Below, piece after piece: positions 1 through 4,397 of a DNA stretch of 5,821 bases (its first letter is position 1; every line of letters starts with the position of its first letter). The notes under the pieces are model-generated. The model was not told the DNA's origin, did no database searches, and saw nothing but the letters and a program-made list of their open reading frames with translations. Location: the NCBI GenBank assembly GCA_937874755.1, contig CALNBC010000078.1, positions 1-5,821 of the forward strand, written 5' to 3'. The translations under genes and the position numbers were made by a program. The DNA comes from an uncultured Clostridia bacterium. Lineage in GTDB: Bacteria; Bacillota; Clostridia; Christensenellales; CALWSW01.

Positions 1-55
1 GTTTACGAATCCGCAACGGTTACAGGTCTGGCTGCTGGGGAAGAAGCGGTCTACT
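1..55 (-). pseudogene. tnpB fragment at the window edge
   Basis: The 55 bases are the exact reverse complement of 5331-5385 inside copy 2 tnpB, and identity stops at base 56. Read on the minus strand they encode VDRFFPSSQTCNRCGFVN, the start of the TnpB zinc finger. Copy 1 differs at many positions here, so this is copy 2-type sequence. The match begins immediately after a TTTAT (60 to 56, minus strand), the target motif of these elements. Either a third, 5'-truncated element lies beyond the left edge, or this is the overlap left by an assembler at a repeat boundary; 55 is a common k-mer size. Both can be true together. No complete gene is present. Confidence 0.75.
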
Positions 56-79
56 ATAAAAAGAGGCGTAACTGCTCAT
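20..79 (-). other. Possible truncated start of a phage gene
   Basis: An ATG at 79-77 follows AGAGGTG (91-85) by five bases and lies just downstream of a consensus promoter. The frame reads MSSYASFY for eight codons up to the TTTAT junction at 56, then runs out of frame through the tnpB fragment to a stop at 20-22. If real, this was the first gene of the next operon, cut off by the insertion. With only eight native codons the call is weak; the hairpin may be only a terminator. Confidence 0.25.
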
Positions 80-91
80 AGTTACACCTCT
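56..91 (-). terminator. Hairpin with T run, terminator-like
   Basis: On the minus strand a 12-bp stem (91-80 pairing with 73-62, one U-G wobble) encloses a 6-base loop and is followed by TTTT and AT. This is the form of an intrinsic terminator for leftward transcription from the phage genes. It lies only about 6 bases after the expected start of the promoter at 104-132, which is unusually close. The 5' arm also contains AGAGGTG and the loop contains ATG at a suitable spacing, so it may instead hide a ribosome binding site, or do both. Confidence 0.55.
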
Positions 92-103
92 GACCTGTAT
101 CAA

Positions 104-132
104 ATTATACAATATGTAGTGCCCCCTGTCAA
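104..132 (-). promoter_or_regulatory. Consensus sigma-70 promoter, leftward
   Basis: The minus strand has a perfect -35 TTGACA (132-127), a 17-base spacer and a perfect -10 TATAAT (109-104), giving a start near 97. It lies directly downstream of the DUF1492-like regulator gene and fires away from it, where a late or packaging operon promoter would be expected in a phage. Repeats upstream of the -35 and within the spacer suggest control by a DNA-binding protein. The transcript would meet the hairpin at 91-62 almost at once. Confidence 0.75.
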
Positions 133-154
133 CACTATACACAACATATTGTGT
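107..154. promoter_or_regulatory. Pair of inverted operator-like repeats
   Basis: The plus strand at 140-154 reads CACAACATATTGTGT, and the minus strand at 121-107 reads CACTACATATTGTAT, a match at 13 of 15 positions. The first is itself palindromic (ACACAA-CATA-TTGTGT, 139-154), centred about 50 bases upstream of the predicted start and ending six bases from the -35. The second covers the spacer and the edge of the -10. Such a pair suits a dimeric regulator acting at two sites, one where activators bind and one where repressors bind. The protein is unknown; the small helix-turn-helix proteins or the DUF1492-like protein upstream are candidates by position only. Confidence 0.5.
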
Positions 155-157
155 TTT

Positions 158-604
158 TCAGGCGATATTTTCTGCGTTGCCCATAATCTTGTCGAAGATG
201 ACCAGCGCCCAGCCGTGCAGTTTGTACACACGCCGTATCCCGATGCCCATCTGTTCGGCCACCTGCCGCCATGTCAGGCCGTCAATGTAATATCTGTACA
301 GCACCTCTCGATAACGCTCTCGCGGAATCAGGGCGATGATATCACGGGCCGTCTTGCGTCTGTCGACAAACTCATCCACCGCGTCGTTGGCTCTGCCCAT
401 CAGCTGGTGCTCGCGCTCATAGTCAATCATGGCACAGACATTGTCCTCTACCCTGCTGCGCTGGCTTGTGCCGCTGATGCGTGATGCCTCGCGCTTGCCG
501 GTGCCGTAGCCCGCCGCCTCACGGTAATGCTCTAAGCGGCTGATGTGCCTGTCCGCGTCCGTGTTCGCTCGCCTGACTGATTGCAGGAACTCTTTAGCCG
601 TCAT
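158..604 (-). CDS. DUF1492/ArpU-like phage sigma-region-4 regulator
   Basis: This 148-residue protein is probably a phage transcription regulator of the DUF1492/ArpU type. The N-terminus (MTAKEFLQSVRRAN, then a heptad-like helix to about residue 35) is typical of that family. The C-terminal third contains a sigma-70 region 4-like helix-turn-helix, about residues 97-135 (REVLYRYYIDGLTWRQVAEQ followed by MGIGIRRVYKLHGWAL). In many Bacillota phages this gene is the last before the packaging genes and is linked to late transcription. Here it ends its gene run and is followed by a consensus promoter, which fits. The start is the ATG preceded by GGGGTGAAGAG. No frameshift or missing segment is visible. 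The family call rests on pattern recognition, not a search; the target promoter is inference. Confidence 0.75.
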   Translation of the reverse strand: MTAKEFLQSVRRANTDADRHISRLEHYREAAGYGTGKREASRISGTSQRSRVEDNVCAMIDYEREHQLMGRANDAVDEFVDRRKTARDIIALIPRERYREVLYRYYIDGLTWRQVAEQMGIGIRRVYKLHGWALVIFDKIMGNAENIA

Positions 605-657
605 CTCTTCACCCCATTCGATTACACTTCAGTCAATCGTAGTTGTGCTTTACGCGG

Positions 658-897
658 TCATTGCTTGCGCTCCTGCTTCGTCCATCGGCACTCAATCCCC
701 TTATGCGCCTGATACAGCGTCTCATCCACCCGCGTCGCCTCGCTTATCACCCGCCTGACCTCGGCCAGGTCGAACCCGCGCCCGGCGATATCCGCATGGC
801 TTACGCCGGAGCGATACAGCCGGATGATGTGCTCGGCGTCGGTCTGGGCCAGTTCGCTCCGGGCTGCTTCCATGCCGGGTGCAATCAAATTACTCAT
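658..897 (-). CDS. Small phage protein with possible helix-turn-helix
   Basis: A 79-residue hypothetical protein. Residues about 23-53 (EHIIRLYRSGVSHADIAGRG and the following DLAEVRRVISE) resemble a resolvase- or sigma-4-type helix-turn-helix, with a GVS turn between two helices, so DNA binding is possible. The C-terminus is basic (WTKQERKQ). The start ATG overlaps the stop of the upstream gene as ATGA and has a GGAG site within that gene's end, so translation is probably coupled. A gap of about 50 bases with no gene separates its stop from the DUF1492-like gene. I do not recognise a named family. Confidence 0.7.
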   Translation of the reverse strand: MSNLIAPGMEAARSELAQTDAEHIIRLYRSGVSHADIAGRGFDLAEVRRVISEATRVDETLYQAHKGIECRWTKQERKQ

Positions 898-1088
898 TGC
901 TCCACTCCTTCATCCCCGTTCGGGGTTGTTCTGACTGATTCCGGGCTGTTTGCACCCGATTGGGTGCGCTCAAACTGTTTGAACAGGGTAAACTTGCTTT
1001 CTACGCACAAGTCCCACCATTTCGCCAACAGGCTATTTGCACAATCTCGGTTTGAGCAGGTAGCACAGGGGTTATCTGACCCGGTCAT
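894..1088 (-). CDS. Small cysteine-rich phage protein
   Basis: A 64-residue hypothetical protein. The N-terminus holds a compact cysteine cluster (C8, C11, C16 in NPCATCSNRDC) and a further cysteine at residue 28 (WDLC), which together could bind one zinc ion. The C-terminal half is polar and low in predicted structure. The start at 1088 has GGAGGG upstream and lies inside the end of the preceding reading frame (17-base overlap); the stop overlaps the next start as ATGA. Two perfect short hairpins lie in the 3' part of the gene (914-925, 952-967). No function can be assigned. Confidence 0.65.
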   Translation of the reverse strand: MTGSDNPCATCSNRDCANSLLAKWWDLCVESKFTLFKQFERTQSGANSPESVRTTPNGDEGVEQ

Positions 1089-1239
1089 TCCTTCGCCCTC
1101 CTATCTCGTCAAGTGTCATTTCGCGTCGCCAGTAGACTATGCTCATCTCGCTCACGCCCGCCAGCACCGATAGCCGCCACAGGGACAACCCCTGCTCGGC
1201 CATCAGGCGGCGGAGGTTGGCGGCGAAGGTCGCCATCAT
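1072..1239 (-). CDS. Short XRE/Cro-like helix-turn-helix protein
   Basis: This 55-residue frame begins MMATFAANLRRLMAEQGLSL and continues WRLSVLAGVSEMSIVYWRRE. The pattern of a basic first helix, a QGLS-type turn, the pair W-RLSVLAGVS (helix 2 and turn) and EMSIVYW (recognition helix) is that of a shortened Cro/C1-type domain. The usual fourth and fifth helices are mostly missing. The start (ATGATG at 1239) overlaps the stop of the upstream gene, and the stop lies 17 bases inside the next gene, so the frame fits tightly in the run. It may bind DNA as a small regulator; target unknown. Confidence 0.6.
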   Translation of the reverse strand: MMATFAANLRRLMAEQGLSLWRLSVLAGVSEMSIVYWRREMTLDEIGGRRNDRVR

Positions 1240-1484
1240 TTCCGCGTCTTCTTTGTCATCATGCCGATTGCGCCGTTTTGCGCTTGTGCTAGTCGCTTTT
1301 TATTTCGCATCTGCCGCTTGGCGACCGCCTTCGCCATGATTTCCCTCTTCAGCCACACCGGGATGTCCTTATAACGCTTTTTCTTTTCGTTGCCACGCCA
1401 CCAGCCCAGCACGGCTTGGATAAATCGTTTGTATTGGTTCGCATCCTTGTTGAAATGCCGCTCATAACCTTTGTATCTGTTCAT
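1236..1484 (-). CDS. Small basic hypothetical phage protein
   Basis: An 82-residue protein, strongly basic, especially in residues 34-63 (EKKKRYKDIPVWLKREIMAK, then AVAKRQMRNKK) and at the C-terminus (MMTKKTRK). It has no cysteines and no membrane segment. Charge suggests nucleic-acid binding, but I recognise no family. The start overlaps the preceding stop (ATGA at 1484-1481) and follows GGAGGTGGAAGG, a strong ribosome binding site inside the end of the upstream gene; its own stop overlaps the next start. This is an ordinary accessory gene of a phage early region. Confidence 0.65.
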   Translation of the reverse strand: MNRYKGYERHFNKDANQYKRFIQAVLGWWRGNEKKKRYKDIPVWLKREIMAKAVAKRQMRNKKRLAQAQNGAIGMMTKKTRK

Positions 1485-1699
1485 CCTTCCACCTCCAGAC
1501 TTTCCAGCATCGCTATCACATCATCCAAGTAACTGATTTCTCGTCCAATTTCGTTACACATATCATGGATTGTTGTCTGACTGTATTGTTTGTTCGGTTT
1601 CTGCCACTGCCACCACCAAAGGGTTTTTCGGCATTTCGCCGACTTGCGCTTGAAGTAGTCCAGCCTGGATTCTGCGTATGACATGGCGCGAATTGTCAT
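1481..1699 (-). CDS. Hypothetical phage protein, 72 residues
   Basis: The protein begins MTIRAMSYAESRLDYFKRKS, has a tryptophan-rich patch (LWWWQWQKPNKQYS, about residues 27-40) and a helical acidic C-terminus (EIGREISYLDDVIAMLESLE) that could form a short coiled coil. I chose the ATG at 1699 because it overlaps the upstream stop as ATGA and is preceded by GGGAGGTGGAAGG; the frame stays open further upstream but lies within the previous gene. Family unknown. Confidence 0.65.
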   Translation of the reverse strand: MTIRAMSYAESRLDYFKRKSAKCRKTLWWWQWQKPNKQYSQTTIHDMCNEIGREISYLDDVIAMLESLEVEG

Positions 1700-1818
1700 C
1701 CTTCCACCTCCCGATTTCCGCTTTGCGGGCAATTCTCGCTGGTTTCCGTTTTGACGGCAACGACCACATGGGGCGTGCCGGAGCGGTCAAACACGATGTA
1801 GTCCTCTGTGTCGGTCAT
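1696..1818 (-). CDS. Hypothetical phage protein, 40 residues
   Basis: This frame encodes MTDTEDYIVFDRSGTPHVVV and 20 more residues. The first half looks like two beta strands around an RSGTP turn; the tail is polar. The ATG at 1818 is preceded by GGAGGAGG and overlaps the upstream TGA (ATGA). The end overlaps the next gene in the same way. Its short length lowers confidence, but the ribosome binding site and the overlaps on both sides support translation. Function unknown. Confidence 0.55.
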   Translation of the reverse strand: MTDTEDYIVFDRSGTPHVVVAVKTETSENCPQSGNREVEG

Positions 1819-1907
1819 GCATCCTCCTCCAGCAGCCCGCTGTACCGCTTTTGCTGCTCCTGCGTGGGGTAGTCCCACGCGTCCTCGTATGCCTCCACAC
1901 AGGCCAT
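1815..1907 (-). CDS. Short frame, likely 3' half of a split gene
   Basis: From an ATG at 1907 this reads MACVEAYEDAWDYPTQEQQK and ten more residues to a TGA at 1815. There is no ribosome binding site before the ATG. The same frame continues upstream through nine sense codons (APLPFSDPA) to the TGA at 1937-1935 that ends the 38-residue frame starting at 2051. The two therefore look like one 77- to 78-residue protein split by an in-frame TGA. It could also be translated separately by reinitiation. Family not recognised. Confidence 0.4.
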   Translation of the reverse strand: MACVEAYEDAWDYPTQEQQKRYSGLLEEDA

Positions 1908-1934
1908 CGCCGGGTCGCTGAACGGAAGCGGCGC

Positions 1935-2051
1935 TCAGTCATCGTCATCGGGCAGTACGCCGCCCGCCAGCCGCTCCACATCGTCAGGCGTCAGCCAGGT
2001 CGCCTTATAGGCCTGGAACTCCCGGTAGTCCTCGTTATTCAGAATCCACAT
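1935..2051 (-). CDS. Small acidic protein, possibly a truncated N-terminus
   Basis: The frame encodes 38 residues (MWILNNEDYREFQAYKATWL, then TPDDVERLAGG and an acidic VLPDDDD end). The ATG at 2051 has AGAAAGG nine bases upstream. The TPDDVERLAG segment looks like a short helix with a proline cap. The stop TGA is followed in the same frame by 39 more sense codons, so the gene may carry a nonsense mutation. TGA is a normal stop in this window, where several overlapping genes end with it, so recoding is unlikely. Function unknown. Confidence 0.5.
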   Translation of the reverse strand: MWILNNEDYREFQAYKATWLTPDDVERLAGGVLPDDDD

Positions 2052-2106
2052 ATTCTCTTGCCTTTCTGCCGGGGATATACCGCCCGGCTCGGTACTTACA
2101 TCGCAT
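2035..2106 (-). CDS. Possible 23-residue basic leader peptide
   Basis: An ATG at 2106, four bases after an AGG, opens MRCKYRAGRYIPGRKAREYV plus DSE, ending 17 bases inside the next gene. It is rich in Arg and Lys. The overlap with the following start could couple their translation. A hairpin (2068-2088) lies inside it. The frame is short enough to arise by chance, so this is tentative. Confidence 0.3.
   Translation of the reverse strand: MRCKYRAGRYIPGRKAREYVDSE
2068..2088. other. GC-rich hairpin upstream of small gene
   Basis: GCCGGG (2068-2073) pairs perfectly with CCCGGC (2083-2088) around a 9-base loop. It lies about 17 bases before the ATG at 2051 on the transcribed minus strand and has no T run after it, so it is not a terminator. 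It may shape translation of the short frames around it. Confidence 0.35.
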
Positions 2107-2114
2107 TACACCTT

Positions 2115-2174
2115 TTATTCCTCCGTCACGAACACGAACCTTTCTTGATTTTCCTCCCAGGGCGCAACCCCCGC
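2115..2174 (-). pseudogene. 3' remnant of a gene cut by copy 1
   Basis: Directly after the right end of copy 1 the minus strand reads AGVAPWEENQERFVFVTEE followed by TAA. The composition looks like a real C-terminus, but there is no start codon in the native part. In the reconstructed uninterrupted sequence the frame would run back into a terminator, which argues against a simple single insertion into one gene. Either DNA was lost at the junction or the frame is accidental. Confidence 0.3.
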
Positions 2175-2292
2175 TTGACACTCCCCACGGCTAAAGCCGG
2201 GGGATTCTTGGTTCTTCGAGCGTCGCCCCTGTTTGGTCTTACATGCTCTCCCCAAGCGTAAATTCCCGTGCGTCCCACGGTACTCGTTTTTG
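2155..2292 (-). ncRNA. Copy 1 omega RNA (reRNA) with guide
   Basis: TnpB RNAs of this family derive from the tnpB 3' end plus the right end, with the flank beyond the element as guide. After the tnpB stop the minus strand has a stem CCGTG-GGACG-CACGG (2280-2266), then TTACGCT (2261-2255) pairing with AGC-AT-GTAA (2247-2239), then the right-end hairpin (2203-2183). Both inner stems are shared with copy 2, the first with compensatory base changes. The predicted guide is the phage flank GCGGGGGTTGCGCCCTGGGA (2174-2155). The 5' end of the RNA is not known and probably lies inside tnpB. Confidence 0.65.
2175..2207 (-). repeat. Copy 1 right end: guide, hairpin, TCAA cleavage site
   Basis: On the minus strand GAAT (2207-2204) precedes a stem CCCC-CGGC, loop TTTA, GCCG-T-GGGG (2203-2183) with one bulged T, then AGTG and TCAA (2178-2175). 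In IS608 the right-end guide is GAAT and the cleavage site TCAA, so the arrangement is the same and the element end is placed after TCAA at 2175. Confidence 0.85.
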
Positions 2293-3411
2293 TTAAGCAA
2301 CACTTAATATTCTTAACCCTTCATCTAAAATATTCTTTGCAGCGTTTACGTCTCTGTCGTGATGCGTGCCGCACTTTGGACAGCCCCACTCTCTAACGGC
2401 AAGATTCTTCGTGTCAGAGTTCTTGTAGCCACAAGAGTTGCATGTTTGGCTTGACGGGTAGAACCTGTCTACTTTGACAAGTTCTTTCCCATACCAATTG
2501 CACTTGTACTCCAACTGTCTGGCAATCTCGCCCCACGCTGCGTCGCCGACCGCCTTCGCAAGCCTGTGATTTTTGACCATGTTCTTGGGCATGAGCGTTT
2601 CCATCGCAATCAAGTCATAGTCACGCACAAGTGATGTTGTCACCTTGTGTGCGTTATCAAGTCTTTGGTTTGCAATGTGCTCGTGCAACCTCGCCACTTT
2701 GATTCTCGCCTTTTCTCTGTTGTTACTACCCTTTGATTTTCGGGATAGCCTACGTTGGAGTTTTGCAAGTTTCTTCTGTGACTTGTTGAAGTGCTTTGGG
2801 TTTGCGAAGTGCTGATTATCTGATGTAATAGCGAGTTCCTTCAGCCCAAGATCAACGCCAACTATTGCACCGGCTCTTTCCATCGGTTGAATATCAACGT
2901 CTGTACACAAGACGGACACGAAATACTTCCCGCTTGGATTCTGTGATACGTTTGCAGATATGATACGCCCTTCTATCTGTTTAGATACTCTGCACTTGAT
3001 GTTACCAAGTTTCGGTAACCTGACATACTTGTCAAACAAGCGGATATTTGAACCCACTGCCTTACTCTTGAATGACTTGCGATTATCACGTTTACTTTTA
3101 AATCTTGGATACCCAGGCTTTCCACCACTCTTTACCCTACGGAAGAAGTTTTGGTACGCAATATCCAAATCGTTCAAAGATGACTGAAGCGCGGTTGCGT
3201 CAACCTCTCGTAACCAATCCTTAACCTTTTTATGCGATGTTAAATCGGAAGAACATGCGTAGTAGTTGAACGTAGCCTTATCAGATTCGTATTTCTCTTT
3301 CCGCATAGCAAGATAGTAGTTATACACATAGCGAGTACACCCAAATGTTTTTTGAATTAGTTCTTCTTGTGTCTTGTTTGGATAGATCCTAAACTTGTAC
3401 GCTTTTTCCAT
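2293..3411 (-). CDS. tnpB: TnpB RNA-guided nuclease, intact
   Basis: This 372-residue protein is a full-length TnpB, the RNA-guided DNA nuclease ancestral to Cas12. The N-terminal half (KAYKFRIYPNKTQEELIQKT onward) forms the wedge/REC-like part. The split RuvC has D187 in VGVDLG, E271 in AMETL and D354 in HDRDVNAAKN, and the zinc finger uses C324, C327, C344 and C347. Every catalytic and zinc residue is present. I chose the ATG at 3411: an AGGTGAT overlapping the tnpA stop lies four bases before it, whereas the GTG nine bases upstream has no such site. It follows tnpA by nine bases in one operon. TnpB favours retention of the element by cutting the empty site; the motif it would read is probably TTTAT. 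Confidence 0.93.
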   Translation of the reverse strand: MEKAYKFRIYPNKTQEELIQKTFGCTRYVYNYYLAMRKEKYESDKATFNYYACSSDLTSHKKVKDWLREVDATALQSSLNDLDIAYQNFFRRVKSGGKPGYPRFKSKRDNRKSFKSKAVGSNIRLFDKYVRLPKLGNIKCRVSKQIEGRIISANVSQNPSGKYFVSVLCTDVDIQPMERAGAIVGVDLGLKELAITSDNQHFANPKHFNKSQKKLAKLQRRLSRKSKGSNNREKARIKVARLHEHIANQRLDNAHKVTTSLVRDYDLIAMETLMPKNMVKNHRLAKAVGDAAWGEIARQLEYKCNWYGKELVKVDRFYPSSQTCNSCGYKNSDTKNLAVREWGCPKCGTHHDRDVNAAKNILDEGLRILSVA

Positions 3412-3420
3412 GTGTATCAC

Positions 3421-3822
3421 CTACTTTCTTTGAGATGTTTTCTGGTTTTCAACATACTTCCTGATTGCCTCCAACGGCGCTCCGCCCACGGTTGATACAA
3501 AGTAAGAGTTTGTCCAGAGAGTTGGAAGTTTTGATGTTAAGTCCTTAAATTCACCTCGCAGGTAAAACGATGTGACCCCCTTGATGTGCTTGACCGCCCT
3601 GTGAATCCCGAATTGCGGGTCTACCTCAAGAATCAAATGCACGTGGTCTGGCATGACTTCCATTTGAATTATATCGACCTGTTTTTCCAAACACGCACTT
3701 TTAATCAACTCCTTTAAGCGTGTTTCGACATCCTCTACGAGAACCTTGCGTCGATATTTTGGACACCATACCACATGGTATTTGCATGAGTAGACCACAT
3801 TGTTGTTAGATTTGTAGTCCAC
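3421..3822 (-). CDS. tnpA: TnpA Y1 HUH transposase, copy 1
   Basis: A 133-residue IS200-type transposase, the normal length. The HUH motif is H60-V-H62 in MPDHVHL, and the catalytic tyrosine is Y123 in KYVENQ, with Q127 as the probable extra metal ligand. TnpA acts as a dimer on single-stranded DNA, cutting 3' of the left-flank target and the right-end TCAA. The GTG start (GTGGACTAC) lies six bases after a TATAAT, so the message is leaderless or nearly so and has no ribosome binding site. By hand count 106 of 133 residues match the copy 2 protein. It is probably functional, although its left end is now displaced by copy 2. Confidence 0.93.
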   Translation of the reverse strand: MDYKSNNNVVYSCKYHVVWCPKYRRKVLVEDVETRLKELIKSACLEKQVDIIQMEVMPDHVHLILEVDPQFGIHRAVKHIKGVTSFYLRGEFKDLTSKLPTLWTNSYFVSTVGGAPLEAIRKYVENQKTSQRK

Positions 3823-3828
3823 AAATGT

Positions 3829-3859
3829 ATTATACCACTTAGACGTATCTATTAAACAA
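3829..3859 (-). promoter_or_regulatory. tnpA promoter, copy 1
   Basis: A perfect -10 TATAAT lies at 3834-3829 on the minus strand, six bases before the GTG of tnpA. The -35 is poor (GTTTAA at 17 bases or TTGTTT at 19). It survives because copy 2 inserted 20 bases further upstream. Weak transcription is usual for this family. Confidence 0.5.
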
Positions 3860-3874
3860 TATTTTCAAAAACAA

Positions 3875-3917
3875 TTTATCAGATAACGCCGTAAAACCCC
3901 TGCCTTTAGGCATGGGG
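3875..3917 (+). repeat. Copy 2 left end: TTTAT target and hairpin
   Basis: TTTAT (3875-3879) is the host target and the element starts at C3880. After a 17-base spacer come CCCC-TGCC, loop TTTA, GGCA-T-GGGG (3897-3917), an 8-bp stem with a bulged T. The bases just 5' of the stem (AAAA, 3893-3896) are where the guide that reads the target lies in IS608. Copy 1's left end (5686-5645) has the same layout after its own TTTAT. Confidence 0.85.
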
Positions 3918-3951
3918 ATATAAGGCGCAAAAAGAAATTTTCCAAAAACTG

Positions 3952-3980
3952 TTGCATTAGATAAAGCATTGTAGTATAAT
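3952..3980 (+). promoter_or_regulatory. tnpA promoter, copy 2
   Basis: TTGCAT (3952-3957), a 17-base spacer and a perfect TATAAT (3975-3980) lie just before tnpA. The expected start falls on or next to the GTG at 3987, so the transcript would be leaderless. Spacing to the start codon is identical in copy 1. Confidence 0.6.
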
Positions 3981-3986
3981 ACAAGA

Positions 3987-4388
3987 GTGGACTACAAATC
4001 TAACTCCAACGTGGTCTACTCCTGCAAGTATCATGTGGTCTGGTGTCCTAAGTATCGACGCAAAGTCCTCGTTGGAGAAGTCGAAAGCCGTCTGAAGGAG
4101 TTGATATTACAAGCGGCTTCTGAAATCCAAGTCGATATAATTGAAATGGAAATCATGCCAGACCATGTGCATTTGCTGATGAAAGTAGACCCGCAATTTG
4201 GTATTCACAAGGCGGTTAAGTACATCAAAGGAATCACGTCCTACCATCTTCGTAAAGAGTTCAAACACCTTACAACCAAACTACCAACGCTGTGGACTAA
4301 CTCATATTTTGTGTCTACAGTTGGCGGAGCACCACTTGAGATAATCAAGGAGTACATTGAGAGTCAAAAGACTTCGCAAAGAAAGTAG
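3987..4388 (+). CDS. tnpA: TnpA Y1 HUH transposase, copy 2
   Basis: A complete 133-residue single-strand transposase. The HUH motif is H60-V-H62 (MPDHVHL) and the catalytic tyrosine is Y123 (EYIESQ, Q127). The GTG start is the first codon of the conserved DYKSN-NVVYSCKYHVVW N-terminus and has no ribosome binding site. The stop TAG overlaps the AGGTGAT that serves tnpB. It differs from the copy 1 protein at 27 positions by hand count, none in the catalytic motifs, so the two are related but separate lineages and not a recent duplication. It probably still acts on both elements, whose end hairpins and cleavage motifs are nearly the same. Confidence 0.93.
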   Translation: MDYKSNSNVVYSCKYHVVWCPKYRRKVLVGEVESRLKELILQAASEIQVDIIEMEIMPDHVHLLMKVDPQFGIHKAVKYIKGITSYHLRKEFKHLTTKLPTLWTNSYFVSTVGGAPLEIIKEYIESQKTSQRK

Positions 4389-4397
4389 GTGATACAC

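Noticed and set aside
139..160. Plus-strand terminator ACACAACATATTGTGTTTTT
   Set aside because: The stem is only six AT-rich pairs and no plus-strand gene ends here. Its similarity to the inverted site at 121-107 makes an operator the better reading.
119..1339. Plus-strand open frames of 66 to 176 codons across the phage region
   Set aside because: They lie antisense to a tightly packed minus-strand gene run with good ribosome binding sites and ATGA overlaps. Their products are low-complexity and Pro/Ser/Arg-rich, and they lack convincing starts.
1787..1981. 64-codon Arg/Thr-rich frame starting ATGTGGAGCGG, or ATGACGATGACTGAG inside it
   Set aside because: Its product (SATRRWPVWRHTRTRGTTPR) is typical of an out-of-frame reading of GC-rich coding DNA, and the overlapping frames give better proteins and end in ATGA overlaps.
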